DNA from: Tubiluchus corallicola
Lineage: Eukaryota; Priapulida; Priapulimorpha; Priapulimorphida; Tubiluchidae
Length of the DNA: 64,000 nucleotides
Assembly (NCBI GenBank): GCA_030141605.1
Contig: JAQGDQ010000250.1
Coordinates: 64,001 to 128,000 of the forward strand
Reading direction: 5' to 3'
Position numbers and translations under genes: made by a program. Positions 20,601 to 31,352 of the stretch are shown piece after piece. Under the pieces are notes generated by a model. It was not told the DNA's origin, ran no database searches, and was given only the letters and a program-made list of their open reading frames with translations. The number at the start of each line of letters is the position of its first letter. Position 1 is the stretch's first letter.

Positions 20601-23190
20601 TTTGTTGAACTTGCTTCTTTTATAAGATTATTAAACTTAAAGCGAAACCAGACCCAATCTTAAACTGCAGGTCATAACATCCTATTCTTTAAAATATTGA
20701 AAGGAAACATACTAGTTTTTGAAGAATGACTTGCGAAAAGAATGAATTAATTCCACACAAATGCAATTTTGCGTTCGCGCCACTAGTTCCTCGCTGCTAT
20801 AGATGTATTGGTTTGTAACGAACTACACACATTCGACAGCTCATGCGTGAGTGCAACAGTAGATTTGAAATTTGAATTTTTAGCTTAAAATTTGCCGAAT
20901 TTCAATTTTCGTTTTCGCAAATACACAACACACTCATGTAATGTTTTGATATTGAAAGTTACGTTAGTTTGTGATGTCATCACTTGTTGGGCTTGCCTGT
21001 CGTTAATTAAGATTTTAATCTATTATTTAATTATCAGAAACACTTTTGCAGTATTATTGGTGTTAAAAAGTTTCCTTTTTACCATACTTGAAGAAAAATG
21101 TGAAAAATCATCCTGTCTTCCTTTAAACATAGGCTAGCTGCTTTTACATCATAATTTTATTTATTGTAACTAGTAACTATGTTTTTCCTTTCCCCTATAC
21201 ATAGTGACTACTATATAGTTTAGCTCAGAAAACTATTATTGTATTAGTAAAAAGAATAATAATACCATCATTGCAGCCAGTCTGCTATGCTGAAAAGAAC
21301 TGGATGGAAGAGGAATATTCCGGTGGATGCTACGTGAGTTCACTGCCACCTGGTGTGCTAACCAAATATGGCCAGTATGTATGCCCATAGTTGCACAATA
21401 GTTATATCTGATTTTGTTTTGTTAAGCATTTATTAAAATAGGCTCTTTAAAAAGAAATGCCTCTCTATTGTCATGCAAGGTGATAGAAAAACTTTTCAGC
21501 AATTTGGATGCAAAGTGATAGAGAAAAGTTTCAGCAGTTTGGATGCAAAGTGATAGAAAAAAGTTTCAGCAATTTAGATGCAAGGTGATAGAAAAAAGTT
21601 TCAGCACTTTAGACGAAAGGTGATAGAAAAAAGTTTCAGCACTTAGACGCAAGGTGATAGAAAAAAGTTTCAGCACTTTGTACAACTTAAAAATAATGTA
21701 CAACCTTAAAAATAACACGACATAGTTGTATAAACTTCGTGCGCAGAAGCTTAATTAATATGAATGCATGTAATTTTATGTTGTCTTCCCATACAGTGTT
21801 ATTTTTTATCGTATCAGTTTTCCGGTTTATAGTTTCCAGCTCTGAAATATAAGTAGCTAAAATAGTACACAAATAGATGTCGCAAATAGGCAACATTGAT
21901 CAGCTTTGTTCAGTAGAATAGCAACATCCTATACAATACTTTTAAGAGTAGGTCTTTGAATCATGTTCAAGCATTTGAAACTTTCTAACAGTATGAATAA
22001 TGAACAGAATGAATCAACGCATCAATGCTGTAAGTGTCTGTTTTTATCATTATCATCATCCTCATTGCAATTACCATTTCTCTTGTCTTGTGCTAGGATA
22101 ATCAGAAAACCACACGACCGGGTTTATTTTGCTGGTACCGAAACGGCTACGTATTGGAATGGTTACATAGAAGGAGCAATCCAAGCAGGAGAACGAGCTG
22201 CAAGAGAGGTGACACAAGGCTTGAAGTTTAATTACTTGCTTTTGTATAGCATTACATTAATATGCCTTTCCACAATTTCGTTGTGCGCCGTTGCTGAAGG
22301 TCAGAGGTGAAGTGTACCACAGCAACATGTTTTAAGTACAACAGTCACGTGACATGTGGTTAAAGCAAAACCATCTCCTGCGCTAGTTCGCTAACTTCAG
22401 TTCTTGTAGGTGGACTTTACTGTGCTTAGAGTGATTTACTAGCAAAATCTTACTTGGGAATGAGCGAAAATGAACTATGTAAGATTCTAGCTAGCTGTTA
22501 AAACTGTTACTAGTACAACAGAGTGGGCTGTGAGGTATTGTCAAGTATATGCAAATACGTTGTCTGGTACACTTAACCTTTTGATCTTTTCACAATCATC
22601 ATCAGTTGCTGGAATTATGAAAAGGCTTATTCATCTGCTCTAGAATCTTTTACAATTATATAAACATCACAACAGGTAAAATGAAATCAATTTAAAATAG
22701 GGCCTAAAATTATTAAACGCTTTTAAAAACAAGCATGTTTTCAGTGTTCCTGTAATATAGACCACATGCCCTAAATGATCACTTGTCAGTTTAAGTGTGT
22801 ACACAGGTTGTAACACCAGCGGGCTCTCAGTAAATCTTAACATGTAGTTAGGACAACATAAAATCAAATGTCCTAATCTGGTGGAATTAGTTGGATTACT
22901 TTGGTCAAAATTTTGAATCCATTATATCTTACTGATGTCACGAGTAGAGATGGAAGTAGATACACTAGATGTAAATTTCATAACTAATTATGCAGGTGCT
23001 GGTTCAACTGGGTATGGAAAGCGCAGAAAACATTGACATCGTGGAGCCGGTGGATCCCGATGTTCCAGAGACTCCATTCAAACAAGATGTCGTCGAGAAA
23101 TTTCTGCCAAGTCCCAGCCATTTCTTCTTTGCAGTCGCTGTAGGATCTGCTGTAGCTGCAAGTTATCTGATAAACAGATTTTACCTGTGA
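11694..23190 (+). CDS. MAO: Monoamine oxidase (flavin-containing amine oxidase), complete, 13 exons
   Basis: FAD-dependent oxidative deaminase of biogenic amines on the mitochondrial outer membrane. Exons: 11694-11739, 12821-12915, 13697-13837, 14772-14876, 15491-15582, 16489-16630, 16769-16921, 18181-18340, 19110-19254, 20129-20186, 21277-21374, 22097-22208, 22996-23190. All are GT-AG, phases agree, and they total 1542 nt for 513 aa. Start: ATG at 11694, directly before the FAD-binding GAGVSG motif (residues 11-16), followed by [11 protein letters not shown] and [18 protein letters not shown] places Cys397 for the 8-alpha-cysteinyl FAD bond, with aromatic-cage tyrosines at 398 and 435 (WNGY), matching human MAO-B numbering. 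The flavin-site Lys is in RIPMGSIIK (residue 298). FAGTETA and GERAARE are intact, and the last 22 residues form a hydrophobic tail anchor. Length fits vertebrate MAO (520-527 aa). MAO-A versus MAO-B cannot be assigned; it is probably a single invertebrate MAO. Confidence 0.95.
11881..12047. mobile_element. Foldback element in MAO intron 1
   Basis: The outer arms are ATGAGATGCTTGCGCTTGCC on the left and, read inward from the right, ATGAGACGTTTGCGCTTGCT; the similarity continues inward through CTATGCTGCCTC versus GCATACTGCCTC and ATTGTAC. Nearly all of the 167 bp pairs with itself. It is GC-richer than the surrounding intron. Probably a MITE; no target duplication seen. Confidence 0.7.
18626..18745. 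mobile_element. Truncated copy of a hAT-type non-autonomous element
   Basis: Begins CAGGGGTGTATCAAGACTTT and continues GCCCTAGGCTGATAGTG, matching the complete element at 39332-39739 as far as AAACAATTACTTG. It lies in MAO intron 8. GATACTTGTTTT stands immediately left of it and recurs at about 18829-18840, and the wider flanks (about 18546-18590 and 18788-18836) resemble each other. Confidence 0.65.
19453..19698 (+). mobile_element. tRNA-derived SINE, family A (copy 1)
   Basis: The head is tRNA-like, with an A box TAGCTGAATGG (19461-19471) and a perfect B box GGTTCAACTCC (19504-19514). A unique body and the shared 3' module GGAAATAAGTATTGAGTTAC follow, then CTTAAGGTGTT, ending in an ATAATA-type tail. 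It lies in MAO intron 9. The tRNA part has lost a clean cloverleaf and is followed by the SINE body, so this is not a tRNA gene. Confidence 0.88.
21475..21677. repeat. Minisatellite, unit about 35 bp, 5-6 copies
   Basis: The unit is roughly AGGTGATAGAAAAAAGTTTC followed by AGCAATTTAGATGCA. Copies differ by a few substitutions and one-base indels. It lies in MAO intron 11 and keeps no coding frame. Confidence 0.92.
22259..22631 (+). mobile_element. MITE family T, copy 1
   Basis: Shares ends and interior with 24221-24547, 25690-26038 and 54769-55144. The inner inverted repeat AGGTCAGAGGTGAAGTGTAC is opposed by the right-hand CTGGTACACTTAACCTTTTG, and a weaker outer pair begins AATATGCCTTTCCAC. 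It lies in the last MAO intron (22209-22995). No transposase frame. Confidence 0.85.
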
Positions 23191-23289
23191 GGAGTTTCTG
23201 GGTAGAAATACAGGAATTAGATTAGTACAATTGTATGAAAAATTGAATAATCTAAGCCAGTTTGTATTAGAGGCACATAAAAACATTCA

Positions 23290-23424
23290 TAGTTAATAAC
23301 AACACAACTTTTTGAAAACTTTTACATTAAAAAGTAAAAAGTTTAAGTCAAAAGTGTTTGGCATGATTTTGACTTTAACTTTTTAATGTAAAAGATTTTA
23401 ATAAAGTTGTATTGCTTAACTATA
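23290..23424. repeat. Long imperfect hairpin just downstream of the MAO stop codon
   Basis: The left arm (about 23290-23354) holds CTTTTACATTAAAAAG and TTAAGTCAAAA, and the right arm (about 23366-23424) their reverse complements. Outer parts CAACTTTTT and AAAGTTGT, and AGTTAAT and CTTAACTAT, also pair. The loop is about 11-14 nt around GTTTGGCATGA. The hairpin begins 100 bp after the TGA, so it is probably in the MAO 3' UTR. Confidence 0.85.
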
Positions 23425-24220
23425 GAAAATTGAACAAGTTACGTGATTATTAAAGTTTCATTATTTTAGTATATTATGATATCACCAGAGTAATAATAAT
23501 GATAATCTGTTATTACTGTTAGACCAAAGCATAAATTACCATAGCATAAAATGACAATATATGAATAGTGAAAGCCAACTAACAAAGAATAATAACATTT
23601 ATGCGTATTAGTTTCATTCTAGTTCTGATTTGGTGAAATAACAACTTCATTTTGTAATGACTAAAATAGCCAAATATTCATTTATATTTGACAGTCACTT
23701 GCATCTAAATAGTGAGTTATTAATGATTTTGTAAAATTTGGCACCGAATTTCACGAATTTCAGGTTTATCTCATAAATATTTCTACACCATAAATACACC
23801 TAATGTAGCTGAAAGTGAATTAGTCGAAATATCAGCAGCGAATATCAATTCGGTTTTTGAGAGCAAAACTGTTTTTCTTGGAAGAGTCTCATTTCATTAC
23901 GGTGATATGGGAAACGGTCAGCATAAAGTCTTAAACATGCTGGAGCTTGAAAAACCGTGCCACTTACTCTTATGAGCATCTCTGCATCGTCATCTGTCGG
24001 AATTTTGAAAACGATCATTCCGAATCATGCTGCAGTAACAAAATCTAGATCGATACACCTCGATATTTTTTAGATCGATAATTTTTTAAATTTTCTACCT
24101 ATTACAAATAATATTTTATATAAGATCATTGTTAAGCAGTGAAATAAAGGAACGTGCTCTTTTTTGAAATTCTATTACATTTTCTATTGAACACGTAATT
24201 TAGATTTTATGGACTTATGT

Positions 24221-24547
24221 AATAAGCCTTTGCACAGTTTCGTTGTGCGAACGCACAGTTACTGTAGGTTAAAGGTTAAGTGTACCACAGCAGCGCGTCT
24301 TAGCTACATCCGTCACGAGACATGATAAAGCAAAGCCCAGTTCAGTAACTCTAGTTGTTTTACGTGGACTTTACTTAATTATGCATTAGTTTGTGTAGGA
24401 TCTTACTTGGAAACGAGAAAACATGAACTAAGTGAGGTTCTATAGTTTTTTCTTAATACAATAGCATGGGCTGCGAGGCCTGGTACACTTAACCTTTGAC
24501 CTCTTCACAATCATCATCAATCGCTGGAACTGTGAAAGGGCTTATTA
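24221..24547 (+). mobile_element. MITE family T, copy 2 (best-preserved ends)
   Basis: The outer ends AATAAGCCTTTGCACAGTTT and, read inward from the right, AATAAGCCCTTTCACAGTTC are inverted repeats. A second inner pair, AGGTTAAAGGTTAAGTGTAC and AGGTCAAAGGTTAAGTGTAC, lies about 45-50 bp further in. The interior contains TTTTACGTGGACTTTACTTA, shared with the other copies. It has no coding capacity. Confidence 0.88.
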
Positions 24548-25689
24548 TGCAATAGCTAGGGTTGGTTTGCCTTGTAATGAAACTTTTTTAATCTTAATAT
24601 GACTTTGTATGTTATATGTCCTAAGAGAGCATATATTATGTCCTGAATTATTGCACTGAGCTGATTTTGTATTATTTAAATTATGCGTATGTTAGCATTA
24701 CTGTGATTACTACTTATATAGGTTTAGTATTTTGTTGTGATTTACCGTAGCGTCGTAGCCAGCTGCAAGGTAACTCAGTGTTGTGACATTCTGCATAAAT
24801 TTTGCAGAAATATGACATTCACGGATTGCGAAAATTTTGCTTGCAAGCTACGTGACTTGCCAGATACAATTATGTCTATGGTTTGTCTCTAAGTTTATTA
24901 TAAGTAACAGATCTAATTAATTGTATGAATCCATTTATGTTACTTTTCTGTGGTTATATTTTATAATGTGTTATAAATCATTAATTTTGCTGAGCTGTGA
25001 TTTCTAGTGATTCTATTTCAACAAGCATGACTGAAAATGAGTTATAACTATAAGATAATAAAGTCATTCTTAAATTTTTTCGCACTATAGCTGTTGTTCC
25101 TGTTTGATTTTGATAAACTGTGAAAAATGCACACTTACACCTATGGTTTGTTAACAATTTTGTGAAAATTGAGTAATTTCCCTGGAAATGTGTAAACTGC
25201 AAGTGAAGTTAAAAATTATCATTTTATATTTGATAATAACCTTAAAACAATTTTTGTGCTTCACACAGGTTTTTTAACTTTGCTGGAAAGGTGCCATTCT
25301 TAAAAAAAATCTATAGGTTGTAATTTTATGAGGATGGAAATCTCACGTCAGCCAGAGTCCAAACAAATGCTAACTATTTGAAAAAAAACTCGATGCTGCA
25401 GTAAATCAATGAAAAATTTAACTACGATGTATATGTAAATAACAAATGTCAATATTTTTTAAACTACAAAAATTGAAAACAAGGGGTTGTGCTACTTTTT
25501 TATGACTTTCATGATTAGAAGCAGGAGCGAAGGGTTATTTATACCTCCAAAATGATAAAGCACATGTGGTGCGTTAGCAGCTTTTGTGAAGGATGCAAAC
25601 TCTCACTGTTATTGTAAGCTGAATTTGAGTCCCAGGACAACCGAAAATGTGTTAACTTGCGCGTCGAGTTAAGAAATAGTGTTCTATCC

Positions 25690-26038
25690 TTCTTGCGCAG
25701 TTGTTGTAGGTCAAAGGTAAAGTGTACCACAGAAACGCGTCTTAACTACAACCGTCACGTGACATATGTGTAAAGCAAAGTATCAGTTCAGTAACTTCAG
25801 TTGTTTTACGCGGAGTTTACTTAACTATGCATTAGTCCGTGTGTAGATTGATTTACTAGCAGAAGCTTGCTTAGGAACAAGAAAAAATTACCTACGTAAA
25901 ATACTAGTTGGTTATTAAAACATTTACTATTACAACAGCACGGGCTGCGAGGTGTACACAAGTGCGTTGTCTGGCATAATTAACCTTTGACCTTTTCAAG
26001 ATCATCATCAATAGCTGGAACTGTGAAAAGGCTTGTTA
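25690..26038 (+). mobile_element. MITE family T, copy 3
   Basis: The inner repeat AGGTCAAAGGTAAAGTGTAC, the interior CGTCACGTGACATATGTG and the right end CTGGAACTGTGAAAAGGCTT match copies 1 and 2. The left outer repeat is shortened or lost. Confidence 0.85.
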
Positions 26039-26224
26039 TCTCAAGATGTTTACTTTATTCATTTATTTTACCTTATCAGAATGACATTTGTGAAAAAACA
26101 AAGAAAAAAACATGAATGTTGAGATTTTGCAAAATTGAAGCAATTGCCAGCATTAACAACAGCACGTAGAAAAAATAAGAAAAACGTGCAAATAATTAGT
26201 ATAATTTTAATGTCAAGATAATTA

Positions 26225-26300
26225 ATAATGGTGTTATGACCTACAATTAATTAAATTTTGACACCAAACTCGAAGGACAGGAAACTTGAGAAAGTTTGGA
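26225..26300 (-). mobile_element. SINE family B, 3'-end fragment
   Basis: On the minus strand, CGAGTTTGGTGTCAAAATTT followed by AATTAATTGTAGG resembles the 3' body of the minus-strand family-B copy at 55632-55785 (AAGTTTGGTATCAGAATTTA). The tRNA-like head is missing. Confidence 0.5.
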
Positions 26301-26379
26301 AATTTCAGGCTCAAGATTAATCAAAATAAAAATTAATTTAATCTAAAACTGGAAGTCCTGAATTTGGTTGGCTATCGAT

Positions 26380-26560
26380 CGGAACGCACTTTGTACTGCC
26401 TTGAGCCCTGGGAATTCTTTGGTTTGGTATTCTAAGGGGCCTGTAATGTATAAACAGAAGGTTCGTGGTTCAAGTCTTGGTTGTATTACAAGTTTTTCAA
26501 ATTTCCTGTCATTTTAGCCTAACATCAGAGTTTAATTATTGCGGGTTTGTATCTCCATTA
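26380..26560 (+). mobile_element. tRNA-derived SINE, family B (copy 1)
   Basis: Contains GCCTGTAATGTATAAACAGA and a B-box-like GGTTCAAGTCT, followed by ACAAGTTTTTCAAATTTCC. It aligns in order with the copy in the PRKCSH intron (GTCTGTAATG, GGTTCAAATCC, CTTTTTCTCATTTCC). The A-box region is weak. Confidence 0.65.
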
Positions 26561-26989
26561 AAGTTTATAATTAACTGCAGAACTAGTTTATTTATTGTGT
26601 ATTCAAATTTTTTACATATTATGATATAAAAAGTATCTATTAAAGCTACACGTATTAATGGCTCCGTTTTTAATTAACGGATATGATATGCATGTGCTTT
26701 AGCTGCATGCCATTGCAAAGCATCTTATAACTTTGGTATCGCCACCTGTTACACCATTAACGAATTAATGGACAACAATATGTACTTTAGACGATTGGGT
26801 GTGTTAGACCTCACTTGAATGGGTTGATTTACTTTTGTGAAAGTCTCTGTCTTCCCGAACATAGGATATAAATAACACCTTCAAACTGTGCTCTTCGGTT
26901 TCATTTTTCGTAAGAATTATTTGAAAGTCCATAAAAGTTCGGTAACCGTTTGCCAGGCAAGTGTCCTAGGTGCTTCTTATATGTATTGC

Positions 26990-27233
26990 GTGGCGGTACA
27001 GCTCAATGACAGCGTACACCTTCCCATCCGAGAGGTCGTGAGTTCAACTCCCAACCGTGTTGTAACCAAAGACTAAAAAAATGGTAGCGACCAAGCTCGC
27101 GGATTTATCGAAGTAACATGCGTATACAAAATAATCGGAAATCATTGGAAATAAGTTTTGAGTTACTTAAGTCTTGTTCCTGGACTATATCATAAACAAA
27201 GTTGTTATTGTTGATAATTATTATTATTATTAC
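26990..27233 (+). mobile_element. tRNA-derived SINE, family A (copy 2)
   Basis: A-box-like CAGCTCAATGA, B box AGTTCAACTCC (27041-27051), body with GCTCGCGGATTTATCGAAG, the conserved 3' module GGAAATAAGTTTTGAGTTAC and an ATT-repeat tail. Same order of parts as copy 1. Confidence 0.87.
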
Positions 27234-27387
27234 CCAAGCACGTGAAAAAGCAGTATAAATTGCTGCCTCTTTAGCAAGCAGATATAACTCTGCTGTAGCC
27301 TGAAATCCTTACACAGATAAACATCCAGGAAATGTATTTATCGAATGTCAGGCAAAATAATGTTGATTTGTTGTTGATGAGTCAATA

Positions 27388-27470
27388 GTTTACGACGCGT
27401 TGTCGCGCCGCACGGTCGTCGCGTGTCGAGTCGTTTACCAAGTCAACGTATTGCTGTCATCGTAAACTGC
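27388..27470. other. CpG-dense block bounded by short inverted repeats
   Basis: AGTTTACGACGCGTTGTCGC opens it and ATCGTAAACT closes it in inverted orientation. In between are GCGCCGCACGGTCGTCGCG and GTCGAGTCGTTTAC. It holds over a dozen CpGs in about 80 bp, in strong contrast to the AT-rich surroundings. It is either a small element end or a regulatory patch; I cannot tell which. Confidence 0.5.
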
Positions 27471-27764
27471 AGACGGGTGCGCATTCAATAGCCTGCCAGT
27501 CTTCATGAGGTGCAAATTCCTAAAACATCCATTTCATTTTATGTGCGCTGATACAGCGAGTGAGGAAATTGAGCTTGGATGCGTACATGCGTTCAGGTAA
27601 TGACTACGTTTCAGCTATGTTAATATAGAAATTTTGATGTTAAATATTCGCGCTTTCAGTGGCGTGAACATGACGAGTTCGTTTCTTTTGTTTATGTAAT
27701 TAAGCTAATATAATAGGTGGAACATTGATAATGATAGAACAAAGAACGCAAATAGGCTGAAATA

Positions 27765-27955
27765 CACAGTTAAACTCGTTATACCGATATATAATGCCAG
27801 ATAATCCCTCGCTTGATGACCAGGTTTTTAGCAAAACAAAAAGTTTATATTTGTATAGACGTGTATTTATTAATGCACCTCGTTAAGATGTCAAACTTGC
27901 TACAGCGCCATGTTTTTTGCAATCCCAAAGTAGGAGTTATAACGAGGTTTGACTG
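27765..27955. mobile_element. Tc1/mariner-type (pogo/Tigger-like) MITE
   Basis: The left end CAGTTAAACTCGTTATACCG and the right end, reverse-complemented, CAGTCAAACCTCGTTATAAC are inverted repeats of the CAGT-AAACCTCGTTATAAC type known from pogo/Tigger elements. A TA dinucleotide stands beside each end. About 190 bp, non-coding. Confidence 0.8.
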
Positions 27956-28452
27956 TATTCAGTTCTGTTTTGTTAAAATGCAATGAATCTCAACGATTTG
28001 CAAGACATGATGTTATATATGCAGCAGTTTCTGATGCCTGGGTGCTCACAGTAGGCAGGTGTAGGTGTTAGTCTCATTACCGAGTACGCCTACAAATATG
28101 AAATGACAGAGATGTCACCAACAACTTGGGTAACACTGGTTTAATTTCCTGCTTTAAATGAAAGGTCCTTTTCGAGAACGTTGACCCGGTCAGAATATGA
28201 TCAGTGTTGTCTTTAACTAGACTAGAATTATTCAGTTTGTCTGTAAAATTACACTAGATTATAGATACGCAAACGTAATATTGATAGGTGAGTACTCCAA
28301 TTCTTTGTGAATGAAATGTCTCTTTAGAATGAATTTGTGCGACGGATTCAGTGTAAGTTCACGTATGCTTTAAAGGAAGAGAAAAGTGGTACCTGAAGTA
28401 GGTTTCAGGAAAAAATCGCCTTAAAAGGTTTTCACACCTGAGACCACAAGAA

Positions 28453-31143
28453 ATGAAAGGCATCAGAACCGGCAAGATTGAATCTGTTTGGTGCAGCATT
28501 GAGAACTATGTAATAGGAACCATATATAGACCACCCAATCTCAAACACAAAATATTTTTCAAATACTTTAGTGAAGAACTAGAACGCAGTGTTTTCGAAA
28601 ATAAAAAAGTTCTTATAATGGGCGATTTCAACCTTGATATTTTAGCTACAAACACACTGGCATACAAAACATACACAGAGCTCTTAAAACAATATAATGT
28701 CCACATACTTAACAACAATAAACCTACTCGAATTTCTAAAACATCAGCCACAGTAATCGACCATTTCATTTCGAATAGTAACAATAATTTCGTAGCATAT
28801 GATACTTTCCCGTGTGATTATTCAGATCATCATTTCACAATATTAGTAGATAAAATGACCCCACAGCATAACAATAACCAAAATTCAGTCTGGCATTTAA
28901 TGAGAGACTACGCCCAATACAACAAACATTCATACTTAATCGACTTAGCAAAAATGAACTGGACCTCCATATATATGACTGATAAAATAGATACACAAGT
29001 TAATATTCTGATACATAATGTCGAATATTGCCTTAATGTACATGCACCATATAAAAACGTAAAGCAAATCCCACAACAAAGCAAACTCAATAACGAAAGT
29101 ACCTGGACAACACCTGAACTTGACAAACTGAGAATAGCAAAAAACAAAATGTATAATATATGGGAAAAGAACAAAACTAAAAACAATCATAACAATTATA
29201 AAAAAAAGAGAAATTTTAATAATCTTAATAAATGCTTGAAAAATAAACATATACAACAACAATGTAAAAACGCAACAAATACTAAAGAAAAATGGAAAAT
29301 TATTAACAATGTAATAAATAAATGCCGTAACAAACTAACGCGTATTGACGAAATTAAGATCAACAACACTGTTATTACAAAACCCAAAGATATTACCAAT
29401 GCGCTAAATGCAATATTCCTGAATCTTGAAAATTTTAAGGGAGTGGCTTCTCATATTAGCAATAATATAATTAATAAATTAAAAAACAAATCGTCTAACA
29501 CAGTATTCTCATTCAAAAGCGTCACAGTAGGAGAAATTAACGACATATTAAATAACCTAAATTCCAACAAAGGGAGTGGACCATCAGATATTCCTATCAA
29601 AATTCTAAAAGATAGTGCATCTGTAATAGCACCGCATATGACTTACATTGCTAATCAGATAATTATGAGAGGCGAATTTCCAACGGTATGTAAAATGGCA
29701 AACGTGACTCCAATCCATAAAAAAGATCCAAAATGTGATCCCATGAATTATCGCCCAATTTCCGTAATCCATTGTTTCGGCAAAGTTTGGGAAAGGGTAA
29801 TTTATGATCAGATAAATTCATATGTAAATAAACATGAACTTTTATCAAAACATCAGTTTGGCTTCCGTAAACACCATTCAACCATTGACGCCTTAATACA
29901 CACAACAGAAAATTGGAGACATAGTTTAGACAACAAGCAATACATTTTAGCAGCATTTTTGGATTTAAGTAAAGCTTTCGATAGCATTAATCACGAACTA
30001 CTTTACGATAATTTAAAACAAATCGGATTAGATTCGATATCGTTAAAACTGATACAAAATTATCTCAAAGATAGACAACAACGAGTAAAGTTAGATACAA
30101 CCAACTTTTCTGACTGGGCCACGTTAAACAGAGGTATACCGCAAGGAACACTACTAGGTCCGTTATTATTTTGCCTATATATAAACAACATATCCAGTGT
30201 ATTAAAACACTCACAAATAACGCAATACGCTGATGACACTACCATCTACATAGCCCATGAAAATGTCCAAACTGCAAAAAATTATTTAGAAGAAGATATA
30301 AAAAATATAAATATGGCATTTAGTCATTACAAGCTAAAAATGAATAATGACAAAACAGAATTCATGATACTGTCACCCTCATTAAATACTAATGATGCAT
30401 CATCAACCACTTTGACCATAGATAATGCTGTAATCAAACAAACTAACAATGTTAAATTCTTGGGCATACAGGTAGACAATAATCTTTCATGGGATGAACA
30501 CTTTAATAACATATACACAAAAATGGCATCTAGCACATCATATCTTCGACAAGTTAAAGGGCAACTAACAAAGGAAACTAAAACATTAATATATAAAACT
30601 TTAGTTCTACCACACTTCTTATATGGATGTACGCTACTTCAAAAAACCAAAAGAGAAAATTACTTAAAATTAAATCTCCTTCAAAACTATGCGTTGAGAT
30701 TGATAGCTGGGTGCTCATACAAACATAAGGCAGGTAGACAAAAATTCAAAGCTTCAACAACTAACCTGAGAAAAACTTTAAAATTCCCAATCATTGAAGC
30801 ACACAAAGAATATTTTACTCTGCTTTTTATATATAAATACATTAACAACATCAGCAAACCATTCCAGAATAACAGATTTACCTTTTTTCCAAATCCTATC
30901 GTTAATTCCAGAACAAGCGATCTAAAACAAATTAGGACAAATACCCACTATGGAACGAACTCTGTAATCAAACAAGCAATTTTACTTTGGAAATCTCTAC
31001 CATTACAGGTTAAACAAATCAAGTCCCTATCAGCATTTAAAACAAAATTAAAATCACTAATATTAACCAGATATGAAATACCATCACACCAGTACGACAA
31101 CATACACACTAATTCAGAATTCATATACCCACGGCCATATTAA
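28453..31143 (+). CDS. LINE ORF2 fragment: AP-endonuclease C-terminus plus reverse transcriptase
   Basis: 896 codons without interruption; the frame is open from 28402, so ATG 28453 is only the first available Met. Residues 1-130 are the C-terminal half of an apurinic-type endonuclease: TIYRPP near residue 23, GDFN at 57-60, IDH near 102 and SDHH at 124-127. The reverse transcriptase begins near residue 415 with VTPIHKKD and NYRPIS, then FGFRKHHST, FLDLSKAFDSINH, GIPQGTLLGPLLF and the catalytic YADD at 592-595, followed by KTEFMI and VKFLGIQVD. A C-terminal maturase-like region ends near LPLQVKQIKSLSAFK. High Asn and Lys content reflects AT-rich codon use. It belongs to the CR1/L2/Jockey range by motif style; the clade is not certain. 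The enzyme would copy its own RNA at a nicked target, but lacks half its endonuclease. Confidence 0.93.
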   Translation: MKGIRTGKIESVWCSIENYVIGTIYRPPNLKHKIFFKYFSEELERSVFENKKVLIMGDFNLDILATNTLAYKTYTELLKQYNVHILNNNKPTRISKTSATVIDHFISNSNNNFVAYDTFPCDYSDHHFTILVDKMTPQHNNNQNSVWHLMRDYAQYNKHSYLIDLAKMNWTSIYMTDKIDTQVNILIHNVEYCLNVHAPYKNVKQIPQQSKLNNESTWTTPELDKLRIAKNKMYNIWEKNKTKNNHNNYKKKRNFNNLNKCLKNKHIQQQCKNATNTKEKWKIINNVINKCRNKLTRIDEIKINNTVITKPKDITNALNAIFLNLENFKGVASHISNNIINKLKNKSSNTVFSFKSVTVGEINDILNNLNSNKGSGPSDIPIKILKDSASVIAPHMTYIANQIIMRGEFPTVCKMANVTPIHKKDPKCDPMNYRPISVIHCFGKVWERVIYDQINSYVNKHELLSKHQFGFRKHHSTIDALIHTTENWRHSLDNKQYILAAFLDLSKAFDSINHELLYDNLKQIGLDSISLKLIQNYLKDRQQRVKLDTTNFSDWATLNRGIPQGTLLGPLLFCLYINNISSVLKHSQITQYADDTTIYIAHENVQTAKNYLEEDIKNINMAFSHYKLKMNNDKTEFMILSPSLNTNDASSTTLTIDNAVIKQTNNVKFLGIQVDNNLSWDEHFNNIYTKMASSTSYLRQVKGQLTKETKTLIYKTLVLPHFLYGCTLLQKTKRENYLKLNLLQNYALRLIAGCSYKHKAGRQKFKASTTNLRKTLKFPIIEAHKEYFTLLFIYKYINNISKPFQNNRFTFFPNPIVNSRTSDLKQIRTNTHYGTNSVIKQAILLWKSLPLQVKQIKSLSAFKTKLKSLILTRYEIPSHQYDNIHTNSEFIYPRPY

Positions 31144-31352
31144 TGAAATCATAGTTTTTTTGTTGTTTTTTTTTATTTTTTTGTGTATGGTTGTAAATAT
31201 GTTTGATTTTATTCGTCATTACTGCACAGTAGTTTAGATTGCACTGACGCATTTGCCTTCAGCGGTGTAAGTTTTTATTAACTAACACTGATTGATTATC
31301 TCTGTAAAGTTTTTATCAGTGATTATCAATGTTTTTAATGGCAAATAAAGAT

